Shown piece by piece: positions 9,335 to 19,423 of a stretch of 64,000 nt of DNA (within the stretch, counting starts at the first letter, position 1; each line of letters opens with the position of its first letter). The position numbers and the translations under genes were made by a program. Source of the DNA: Strigamia acuminata. Lineage: Eukaryota; Arthropoda; Chilopoda; Geophilomorpha; Linotaeniidae. The stretch is from assembly GCA_949358305.1 (NCBI GenBank), contig OX442314.1, positions 24,545,060 through 24,609,059 of the forward strand, read 5' to 3'. The notes under the pieces are model-generated. The model was not told the DNA's origin and searched no databases. It saw only the letters and a program-made list of their open reading frames with translations.

Positions 9335-10667
9335 TTTTCCGAATGTCTAATTATTGTATGTTTTACATTACACTCAGGATTTGGCTCTGCCCATATCCCT
9401 TACCTATTACTGTATTATTTTTTAAATTAGACAAGCCATAAAAGTTAACAACACTTACTTGCTTAGTGTAATTTTGATTTTACTTATTCTTAATTACATC
9501 ATATTTGTCATTTCCATAATTAAAATAAAATCTATGTAGTCCAGCATCAATATTGCCTGTTTCCTCATGTTATTTCAATTGCGACATTATTTCTTTGCAC
9601 TCTTAAATCGATATTATAGTACAACATGTGATTGGTTGAATTATCGATCAAATGCAATACCAGAATAACCAACCATTTTTCAGAGCACTTAAAATTCGAT
9701 TTAATCAAGCATGTTTTTAAACTAACAAGTAAGACCATTTTGTTTACTGCCTAAAGATTTAATGTTGGCTAAACCCTTGTGAAAGATGAAGTTCCATACT
9801 CCAAATGATGCTCCAGTGGATCCAAGAAGATTCGGTTAACCTCATATTAAAACACCAAGACTCTACTATCCTATTACACTTTCCTTGCACGATTTAAAAC
9901 GTCATTAATTCCAGTTACGAATTTGCAGCTAAAATCATGATCGCCGACAAACAAATCCCCGACCCAATTTCCACTTCTCGTAATGTTGTTTAAATGAAAA
10001 AAAGTGCACGCCCGCAAAAAAAGAAAAAGAAAAGAAAAAACGAGAGTGCAAAAGGTTACGTTAATAAATTGTCAGTAAGAAAATCCCCGATGCCAGAACC
10101 ATTTCTCAAACGAGCACGGAATTTAAACAGAGATTGAAGATTCCTCGTTTCGGTGCGGATGAGTTTGAAGAGACCGATTCTAAGTCAAACTGACATCCAC
10201 TCGCACACCTACAAATCGGCTCGACAAACCGTTCGGACGGAGCCCACGTCAAAGAATGATGCGTTTCTCACCCACAAATATCCATCACCCGAGCCACCGT
10301 CGACGGCTCCTACAGACCACCGAATTAACGCTCGCCAGACAGAACTCCCATCACTGGGAAATAACGTCACAGATTCATTCTGGTCGTTTGCACGGCGCTC
10401 GACTAATGAGAAGGAATTGGTCCTTTTTTCTTCTCTTTCACCTGGCTCCTTAATCCTACTTTCTCCATGTGCGCAAAGACCCTGAGAAATGGCACCTGAA
10501 CGTGCCATTCTCTCCATTTGTTGGGAACAAATCACAAAACTTTTTCCACATTTCAAAACACTGCAAAATTCTTTCACAAACTGCACAAATGTCTCTCGTC
10601 AGATCCAAAAGTCTAATCTTTAATTTAATTTCACCAAAGGCCTTTCGATCGAACTTCATCTGCTTGT
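9335..10667. other. Non-coding stretch, one GC-richer patch
   Basis: AT-rich sequence without a supported gene. At about 10,130-10,560 the GC content rises and both strands are open for more than 100 codons (+ 10,153-10,485; - 10,209-10,586). Neither product shows a domain and neither frame has convincing splice sites, so this may be a promoter or UTR of an unseen gene. Confidence 0.4.
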
Positions 10668-10880
10668 ACACTATTTTCCCTTATTTTTACACTAAAAGAA
10701 ACTAAATTTTACACGACCCTGCTTTCTTTTTTATACCTAACCTAACCTGATCTAACCTAAACCAGTATTTGATGTGTATGATTTTTTTAGTGAAGAAATA
10801 AAGGAAAATAGTGTTGGTATTCAGAAATTTAATGTAAAAGTCAGGGATTTTTAGTGTAAAAAATAGGAAAAAATAGTGTA
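10668..10880. mobile_element. Foldback/MITE-like element with ACACTATTTT ends
   Basis: The left end (ACACTATTTTCCCTTATTTT, then TACACTAAAAG) is repeated inverted and imperfectly at the right (TTAGTGTAAAAAATAGGAAA, then AAATAGTGT). Related pieces occur near 61,360-61,425, where a segment starting TTTAATGTAAA and ending AAAAATAGTGT is recognisable. This suggests a dispersed non-autonomous family. No transposase is present and no clear target duplication was found. Confidence 0.5.
10735..10763. repeat. Short interstitial CCTAA telomere-type repeat
   Basis: Four imperfect CCTAA/CTAACC units occur in a row (ACCTAACCTAACC, then CTAACCTAAACC). TTAGG is the ancestral arthropod telomere repeat. The run is too short to be a telomere and lies in the middle of the foldback element. 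A shorter similar run is at about 50,114-50,131. Confidence 0.5.
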
Positions 10881-13800
10881 AAAATAATATAATCTCCTTT
10901 GGACCTTCCGATCATCGTCAGTCATGTGAATTTATTTCACTACAATGTCACTTTGTGTAAAATGCATTCAAAGTTTGGCAAACGCACTGTTTTTGCTGTT
11001 TACAAGAAAACCAAAACCCACAAAAACAGAAACCTTAAATGATGGTCGCACACATTCTTTATTCTTCATTTGGTGCAAATGCATCAGGTGAAGTTCTGCG
11101 GTCATCTTTAACATAGTTATGAACAAAAATCACAAGACAAACCAAAGCTACGTATAAGAATAAAGTCAACAATGCATTTTTAATGTTGATCAACATTTTT
11201 TAATACACTGTATGTAAAGAAAGGTGTAAAATTTTAATTTTATTTTTATGCCAACTAAATACTGATTTCCAAGTTGAGGAAGTTCATGAACTAACCTTAA
11301 GGCAACCATACTAAGCAATTCCGAGGCAAATCTGTGGAAATCGCTCCATGCAGATCCCCCCTTGTAAGATTATTTTTCTCAATTTAACTCATATGGCAAA
11401 TGAATACGGGCAATGAAAAAGGCCGAACTAAAAATCGACGATGGGTCATTTGCATTTTATAACCTCGTTGTGAGTCGGTAGCAGCTCAAAGTATCGACTT
11501 CATTGCACTGCGCGCACGCACACACCCCCATACCGGCAACCTCCTGTCGTTCGCTCGTAAAAATGCATTTTATTGACCACTTAAAAAAATTCTACCCGTC
11601 AATATAGAAATTGGTGCACACACACACACAAGTGATGCGCCACACCCGCAAGTTTCACTTTCATCGAAACCTAATGCCATCATTGATATTCAATTTTCGT
11701 ATTGCACAATGCGCGAATTTTTCAAACGAAAATAATAATAGCCGGAATGCGTGCTTAGACGTTGTCGCGTTAAGGAAACAAAAGAAATCGAAGGAACTTT
11801 CCTCTTTAGCCATGACAGCTGGCCAAGATTACGGCCAGTACCGAGCTCACCCCTGAGTCGAGTATTGGCAGGCAACAGAAGAAGGGGGATCATGAAAAGG
11901 CCGAGATGCACTATTCCACCTTCTAAGCCCGTATCAAAAGGGAAAAGGACGTCTTGGAGATGATGCACCGCTAGCCAGGTGTGCTATCCACCGATAATGG
12001 CACACCACATACTGAACAAACTTTTCGCCATTTTTCCCTTCTTCGTTTAAAGAGAAACTCCGTCGAAACAAATTTTATTATTTTTACTTAGGAAATCAAA
12101 TTCTATTCATTATCTGTGCTTAAACAAACCTGGACGGACTTTCCTTTCAGAAACCTTACGACTCTCTTGTTCAAATTACTAATTACTTTGTTTTTCCCGA
12201 AAACGGAAATGAAATCGCATCTGGAGACTCCAAGTATCGGAAGATCCGGTTTACAGTAGTTCGATAGAAACATATAAATAAAAAACAAGGCTATATTCAG
12301 CTCTTTAATGCATTGATTAATGAACGCTAGAGCCATTTACTCGGGCTAGCGAGTGAATCTCATTAAGCAAAGAGCTCCACTCTCTCTCTCTCTCTCGCTC
12401 TCTCTTCCTCGATTTGCAAGGCCTCGTTTCCTACTGTCTTCAAAATAATTGTAAACTTGCATTAGTCATGGGGTTGGTCCGACATTGCGGCTGCTTTCAA
12501 AAGTTTGAACCCGATAGACATCAGTATCGCCCACACTGTTGAAGTGGGTCTCGATAAGTGGTAAATTGTGGCTCAATGACTGGCCTTTTCTCAGTCCGTC
12601 GCTGAATATTAATATCGCCTCTCTTGGCGTGTTTCGTCGCACAAAGAAGTTGATGCAGTGTTTTATCTCTGCCGATATTGACAATGAGTTTTAAATAAAG
12701 AACAACTCATTGTGACAAAATCTTGATATATTATTTTTATTTTTTTTTTTTTATTTTTTTTTTTTTTAAAGAAAATTTCTTTGTATTCCTTTCATTACAA
12801 AAGAAAATTACTTTAAACATCAATTTTTTTTAATAGAGTTTTTTATTTATTTATTATAATCTGTTTTATCACCACCGGAAATTCAAAACATGTTTTGGAA
12901 CGAAGTGATGAAAAAATAATCTTAAAGTATAAAAAAGAAAAAATTACTCAGGAAAAAAAAAATTAAAATAAAATATTAAAATTTGCTTTCGCGTGTAAAA
13001 TTAATCTCCCATTTATGTGTCTACACGAGCGATCAATGGGATTTCTCAAACCCTGTTCAATCAACAAGGGATTATCCGTTAATCTGATTACAATCCAATA
13101 CCATATATCCAAAATAAACATCTAAAGCAATGGAATAAACTTTTGATCATTTATGCAGCGTTTATACAGAATAAATTTTTTTTTTTTTAAATAAAAATAA
13201 AAAACTGAAATTGTCTCTGAAAACGCAAAGTTTCATCATTTGATATAATGTTTGGTTGCACAAAGAATTCCAGTTACGACATAACACGTTAAAAACTATG
13301 AAACCAAGCCATACTCTAAGAAAAAATGAAACATTACTGGTAGTTATTCATGAAGTAATGTCTGCTGCCACGAGAAAATAGCATGGCACAAGGATATTTC
13401 CCCTGATAATAATGTCACTTCCTTACAAAGAATATATTAACTAGTTATAAGTCAAACTAATTGAGAAAAACAAACTGAAATGTAAACAAAAATTTTAAAC
13501 ATAAACAATAAAAAAAAAAATTGGATCAGTTTTGCAAAGAATAACAAAAACAGGAAAACAAAAATTTTCAAAAATTTCTGTAAAGCAAACACTGAAATTC
13601 TACTCTTTTCACAAGAAATTACTATAATAAAACCAGAAGGAGAAAAATTCAAAGTATCATTAGTGATCCATATAATTTAAACTTACAATTAATGATGAAT
13701 GTGAGAACTAAATAAGTAATTCGAGATGTCGACGAAACTATTAATTAAATATTGTAGATGAAATTTCACCTCTACAAATAATGGGTTATTATTTAAATTA

Positions 13801-14059
13801 CTAAGCCAAACTTTGCTTTAGTTAAAGCGTCAATGGCTCTGAAATTTCATCATTAATACTCAAATTCCCTTGTTTTTTCAAAAAATTACTGCAAATTGAT
13901 CAATTCAAAAGTTCCTGTCAGATGGCAGCATCAGTCAAGTGCAGTGTTTTGTAGTTCCACCCAGTCATCACCAGTCGGCATAAGAGTGAATAAAGTTCTG
14001 CTTTTCGTCACTAGATATCACTACTATACAGTCCAACCAGAGGTGCAACCTCTTCAATA
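10881..14059. other. Non-coding AT-rich stretch with simple repeats
   Basis: No gene is supported. It contains a CT microsatellite at 12,379-12,406 and long T/A runs near 12,735-12,770. The short open frames here are low-complexity and have no codon bias or splice sites that would support them. Confidence 0.6.
12379..12406. repeat. (CT)n microsatellite
   Basis: CT dinucleotide repeats are interrupted once by CG (TCTCTCGCTCTC). Confidence 0.85.
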
Positions 14060-15205
14060 ATTGATTTGGAGTTGATTTACTGAGTTACATCTGATTTACT
14101 AAACATGCAGTTGATTTACTGGATTTGCAGTTGATTTACTGGATTTGCAGTTGATTTACAAGATTTGAGTTGATTTTTCTAATTTGCAGTTGATTTTCTT
14201 AATTTGCAATTGATTTTCCTAATTTGCAGTTGATTTTCCTAATTTGCAGTTGATTTTCCTAATTTGCAGTTGATTTTCCTAATTTGCAGTTGATTTTCCT
14301 AATTTGCAGTTGATTTTCCTAATTTGCAGTTGATTTTCCTAATTTGCAATTGATTTTCCTAATTTGCAATTGATTTACTGGATTTGCAGTTGATTTACTG
14401 AATTTGCAGTTGATTTACTGGATTTGCAGTTGATTTACTGGATTTGCAGTTGATTTACTGGATTTGCAGTTGATTTACTGGATTTGCAGTTGATTTACTG
14501 GATTTGCAGTTGATTTACTGGATTTGCAGTTGATTTACTGGATTTGCAGTTGATTTACTGGATTTGCAGTTGATTTACTGGATTTGCAGTTGATTTACTG
14601 GATTTGCAGTTGATTTACTGGATTTGCAGTTGATTTACTGGATTTGCAGTTGATTTACTGGATTTGCAGTTGATTTACTGGATTTGCAGTTGATTTACTG
14701 GATTTGCAGTTGATTTACTGGATTTGCAGTTGATTTACTGGATTTGCAGTTGATTTACTGGATTTGCAGTTGATTTACTGGATTTGCAGTTGATTTACTG
14801 GATTTGCAGTTGATTTACTGGATTTGCAGTTGATTTACTGGATTTGCAGTTGATTTACTGGATTTGCAGTTGATTTACTGGATTTGCAGTTGATTTACTG
14901 GATTTGCAGTTGATTTACTGGATTTGCAGTTGATTTACTGGATTTGCAGTTGATTTACTGGATTTGCAGTTGATTTACTGGATTTGCAGTTGATTTACTG
15001 GATTTGCAGTTGATTTACTGGATTTGCAGTTGATTTACTGGATTTGCAGTTGATTTACTGGATTTGCAGTTGATTTACTGGATTTGCAGTTGATTTACTG
15101 GATTTGCAGTTGATTTACTGGATTTGCAGTTGATTTACTGGATTTGCAGTTGATTTACTGGATTTGCAGTTGATTTACTGGATTTGCAGTTGATTTACTG
15201 GATTT
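14060..15205. repeat. 20-bp minisatellite array (about 57 units)
   Basis: The repeat unit is GATTTGCAGTTGATTTACTG. From 14,421 to 15,200 there are 39 consecutive identical copies. The left side (about 14,060-14,420) holds older variants, mostly of a TTGATTTTCCTAATTTGCAG form, so the array has an ordered structure: degenerate left border, homogenised right block, abrupt right end at 15,205. The unit is itself an imperfect dimer of GATTTGCAGTT and GATTTACTG. Its period is close to two helical turns, and T-runs recur every 9-11 bp. Confidence 0.98.
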
Positions 15206-15584
15206 CAAATCATAGCCCACATATCCTGCAGCGCGCTCCGAGGCCAGGATCTTGGCCTTCCTAACACTTTTCCAAACCCTGGGCTTAAAAAAATTGCCCC
15301 TTGTCGTAATTTTAAAAAAAAAACTTTTTACATTTATTGAACACTTATGAAACCTCTTTAGTGAAGGAGCCTGGCGCCCCTGAGCTTCAGCTCAGTTAGT
15401 CCAATGGTTACGGTGGTGACCCTGGGAAATATGATGCAATGATAATATACAGTGTCTAATAAAATAATTAATTTTAGTTGGATGGACAAAACACAAGTCA
15501 ATACTTTATAGTCACTTTTTGTATTATTATTGTTATTATTATACATTGTTTATTGCTGCCAACTGGGCTCTGTCAACCCCAAAA
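15206..15584. other. Non-coding spacer
   Basis: A short GC-richer segment (15,207-15,300) follows the minisatellite, then AT-rich DNA. No gene or clear repeat was recognised. Confidence 0.5.
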
Positions 15585-15905
15585 GCCAAAGCCTACCACG
15601 GAGTGACAGGAGTACAGTGTTGTGTTTCCGCCATGCAAGCCACGATCTGTAGAACGACTTTCTTAAGGTTAAGGATTGAGGACCCAACCTTGCATTTGCA
15701 CCGAGAAGTGGGAAAACCACAGTAAACCCAGTTAGAGACGGGTGAGAGATGTTCTTGCCGTAGAAACAGTATCTTAATCAGACAAGGATTAGATAAACAA
15801 CTAGGATTCCCAGCATGGTCACCCATTCAAGTACTGACCAGACGCAATACTGCTTAACTGCTGTGTTCAAATGGGGACAGGTGATCAGCACTGTGAGCTG
15901 TGAGC
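15585..15905 (-). mobile_element. SINE with a 5S rRNA-derived head
   Basis: Read on the minus strand, 15,860-15,803 matches the 3' half of 5S rRNA: AGTTAAGCAG, then GTCTGGTCAGTACTTGAATG, GGTGACC and CTGGGAATCC. These correspond to the box A to box C (internal pol III promoter) part of 5S genes. An unrelated body follows (to about 15,585). A second, more decayed copy at 63,600-63,880 shares the body (GACCCAACCTTGCATT, TTCTTGCC) and the region just upstream of the head (GTGTTCAAATGGG). A 5S head plus a shared body in two dispersed copies is the SINE3-type arrangement; a lone 5S pseudogene would not explain the shared body. Family name unknown. Confidence 0.75.
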
Positions 15906-18707
15906 TGTTCCTTATGCATCCTTGAGGATAGGCATCTCACTTAGCTGGTTGACTTGCTTGGCCCCCCTAATCCGGGCCTCCAAGCTAGAGTTCTTTCAGC
16001 CCCTGTTGCAAATCTCAAATGTAACGAGTTGTTTGGGATGTGTTCTTCAAGTGTTGATGGAGTTGATGTAGCATTGGAGTGGTCAGGAAGCAGCCATTGT
16101 TTGAAAGTAGCTCCCTACCTGCCTAGCTGAGGGGCCCATATACGATGACATCTTGTAGGAAATTAGACACATAACGTTACAAAAGCAATCAATAATTCAG
16201 CAATCTTCAACAAAGAGTAAAGAGTTGTTGAAAGACAAATTGGTCTACATTACAATACCAAGCCGTCTGGCTTTCATCCTTAATCGCTCATATAAAATCA
16301 TTAAGATTTTCACAATTTTGACTATTTGCACAGCAAAAAAAATCCTATTTTGATCTTTACTGCCTTATAATCAATGTTCAGGCTCAGTGAAATATGGATA
16401 GATGCCTCATTTATATTGTAAATTTGGTATTTCTTCGGATTAAAGTGGACATAACTGAAAATCAATATGGACTATGGATTTGTGGGTATACACTACAGTA
16501 CATTCTTGCATTTACAAACCTCCAAAATGAGATAGCCATAAAATAAGCAATGGATACACGATAGTACATTCAGGTAGGCCTACTACCATCAAACGACATA
16601 GCATAAGCTTATCAGCTTATCTTTCAGTGAGCTGAGATGTTTAGAGATTGCAAAGGATGTCTTTAGATTCTATTGATTCTATTCTATGAAAATCCCAACA
16701 TCTTAACTTAAAATTGCAACACAACAGGGAAAATTGTGCATGACTGGTGATCAATCACTTTTTAAGCATTTGTGATATAATCGATCAACTTTCAACATCA
16801 TTGGTCCCATTCCTACATTTGAGCCAGTTTATTAAGTGCGTTTTATTACAAAATATACACAACAGTTGTTTAAACTTTAAAATATGAATAATAAAAGAAA
16901 GAGTGTGTGCTTAAAACCGTATATACGGTAAAAGTAAAACTAGTCGACTTATTCCAAATTATCAACTGTTGTATTGTATTGGTCTCTACTTGAAAATAGC
17001 TTCTGGCCAGTAACCACGGAAACCAACAAAATCAAGAATCTGTAATGGCGTCTTCGAGTCGAAAATAGATCGTCATCACCAAATAATAAATAGAAAACAT
17101 GGTACGTATTACCTTTATCAATTGTCCTGTATTGTTCTCCACCCCTCCCCTCACTGTTACGACGGAAGCGTCACTCATTCATCTTTCCCGGTTAGGAATC
17201 GCTACTAATGCGCCAAAAACGTTTCACGTCAATAACATTTTTATTTATAACATTTTATTCTGTTACCTAATTTCACTGGCTGAAGACGTGTGACGAGTAG
17301 TATGAAATAATCGATGATATAAGCTTACAGTCAACATAAAGACTGTCAAACTAATGTTAATTCCTCCTAACACTAATTACTAATCCGTCTTTTAATCAAG
17401 TTGAGAAACACACAGATGCCGAAAACAAGCAAAATGTGTTTGAGCCAATTGTGACAGAAATGTAGGTCGGTTTTTTTATACAAAAACGTTCAAACTCAAC
17501 ATAGATACACAAGTTGGGTCTCCTCTCACTCACAGATTTGTGTATAGGTGGCGCTTTGGCACTTTGCGCTTACGCATCACAATTCATATCAAATATACAT
17601 TTAGTAAGAACAGACTTTTCTATCTTTATTGCCTTTGTGCAAAGCCACACACATGTATATGTATGTGTGTGTATGTATGAAGAATGCGTGCGTTTTACAG
17701 TATTTTTAAAGCTGCTCAACTTCACTGCATTTGCTCAACTTAAACTATTACAGAGTAGACATGTCAATATTTTAAACTGTTCTTTAAAACCGGCCCTGTA
17801 AATAAATAATGCTCTGTTGCCATTCACGCCGCAACAACAAGTTTATAACACAATTTAAAGGACTTTTCCATCAGTTCATATCACTTATTTACTTGTACTC
17901 ATGCCAGTGAAGTGAACCTTGTTTTTCTTTTCCTAACCAACACAAGTAATCAAATTGAGAGAAGGGACGTCCAAGTGTGACAAAAAAGGTTAGATGACCT
18001 CTAGAGCCCTTGAATAACCCTACTGTGTCTTAAATACAAGTAAGCATGACTTAATCCTCAAAGAATTGCACAAATAAATGTTTACTTTACATTATCCTTT
18101 GTTAAATTTACTAATTTACATTTCATCCGTAAGTAAAATTAACTCGACTTTCTTAAAGCACATTTTAAAAATGTTCATCTGATTAAACAGTTAATAAGTA
18201 ATGTCTATTATAAATTCCAAGTAAATTAACCTAAACATGATTGTATTTGTCTTTCCTTTCATTGCGTAGCACTAGATGGCACGCTCAACACATTTTTGTA
18301 TTGGCATTGTATTCGAAAATCAAATTATTGCAGACACATTTTTTAAAGCTTGACACTTATAGGTAAGTAGATTGCTACTTCGGGCGTCGAACGGTTAAAT
18401 TTTTAAAGTGTGTTTGGTTTGGAATTAAAGATGAACAACTAATTTAAACACGCGAAACTCGCAAGGGGTTCAAAATATTTCTACCGTATTTTAGAATGCA
18501 GCAAGTGAAACACAGCAAACATGTTTCAAGCTGGTTTCGGTTTTCATTTTTCTGACTTCACTTTTCAATGTTGCTGTGTCAGGTTTGATTTAGCAAAGTT
18601 TTAAAAGATTTTTCTTTTCTTTTTTTTTGTTCATAAGTTTTATCAGTATCCCATTAAATTACAAAAAGCTATTATTTACATGGAACACACTTTGATAGAT
18701 TACTTAC
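15906..18707. other. Non-coding AT-rich stretch
   Basis: No supported gene. It contains a GT-rich simple-sequence patch around 17,650-17,680 and a CTCF-like motif GCACTAGATGGCAC at about 18,270-18,283. GC-richer DNA at 15,906-16,140 may be further repeat attached to the SINE. Confidence 0.5.
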
Positions 18708-18734
18708 CACGAATAAAATGAGTCGAAGGAACAT
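18708..18734 (-). CDS. Candidate first coding exon (9 codons, signal-peptide-like)
   Basis: On the minus strand an ATG at 18,734 encodes MFLRLILFV and runs into a near-perfect donor (GTG followed by GTAAGTAA) with phase 0. A short hydrophobic start before a strong donor is typical of the first coding exon of a secreted or membrane protein. The following exon would lie at lower coordinates and was not found. The context of the ATG is weak (T at -3). With only nine codons this may be chance. Confidence 0.2.
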
Positions 18735-18851
18735 CCAACTCCTTTACTCAGGCAATGGTTGAGCGACCACGCTTGGCCACTTTGTTTATTTTCAAAACAT
18801 AAATTACCGTTGAATCCAAAATACCGTAGTTTGTGATATCAATACAGTAAT

Positions 18852-19379
18852 AGTGAGTTTGCGGTTGCCAATTGTTCCTTATAATTATGAGTTACAAACT
18901 CATAATTATAATTATGATTCCTTCTTGAAATAGGTACTTGCGGTACAATAAATATATTTTATAAATTATACTTATAAATAGATACCATGTAATGGTAGAA
19001 CAAATCTCTATGCAAAAGAAAATGAAAATCTGTAGTTTTACTAATTTGAAAGTTTTCAGACATGAAATTGTCTTCCAGTTTATTTATTTGCTTACCTGGA
19101 ATGATTTTAGTTGTTTCTATCTTTCGATGGCAGAAAGAAATTGTGATTGAGGCTGAATGTTGAAACAGGTCAGGCAGCCATTTTGAATTTCCATTAGCAC
19201 CATCGGCGCCATTTGCAATAGTGGGAGGAGCTTCAAATAGTGTTAAGCGATCTGATTGGCTCCCTTATTTTACAAAATAGTGTAAAAGTTGAGTAGTTAC
19301 GTTATGTTATAAGTCCATTTTTATAATTATGAGCTTGTAACTCATAATTATAAGGAACAATTGACAACCGCAAACTCAC

Positions 19380-19380
<1 letters not shown>
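18852..19380. mobile_element. 529-bp foldback element with 60-bp inverted ends
   Basis: The left end 18,852-18,911 and right end 19,321-19,380 are inverted copies of each other over 60 bases with two mismatches (starting AGTGAGTTTGCGGTTG). Inside each arm there is another perfect palindrome around TTATAATTATGAGTT, so each arm can also fold on itself. No coding capacity is seen. Flanks are AAT on the left and (AAT)n on the right, so a 3-bp duplication is possible but not provable. The interior (19,190-19,270) shares a motif series with 52,195-52,290. Confidence 0.85.

Positions 19381-19422
<42 letters not shown>
19381..19422. repeat. (AAT)14 microsatellite abutting the foldback element
   Basis: Fourteen perfect AAT units start at the base after the inverted end of the foldback element. 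Confidence 0.97.

Positions 19423-19423
<1 letters not shown>

Noticed and set aside
10153-10586. Overlapping 110- and 125-codon frames on opposite strands
   Set aside because: Both open because of the GC-richer patch; no domain, no splice sites, no reason to prefer either.
14060-15205. CRISPR array
   Set aside because: Units are contiguous with no spacers, and the genome is eukaryotic; this is a minisatellite.
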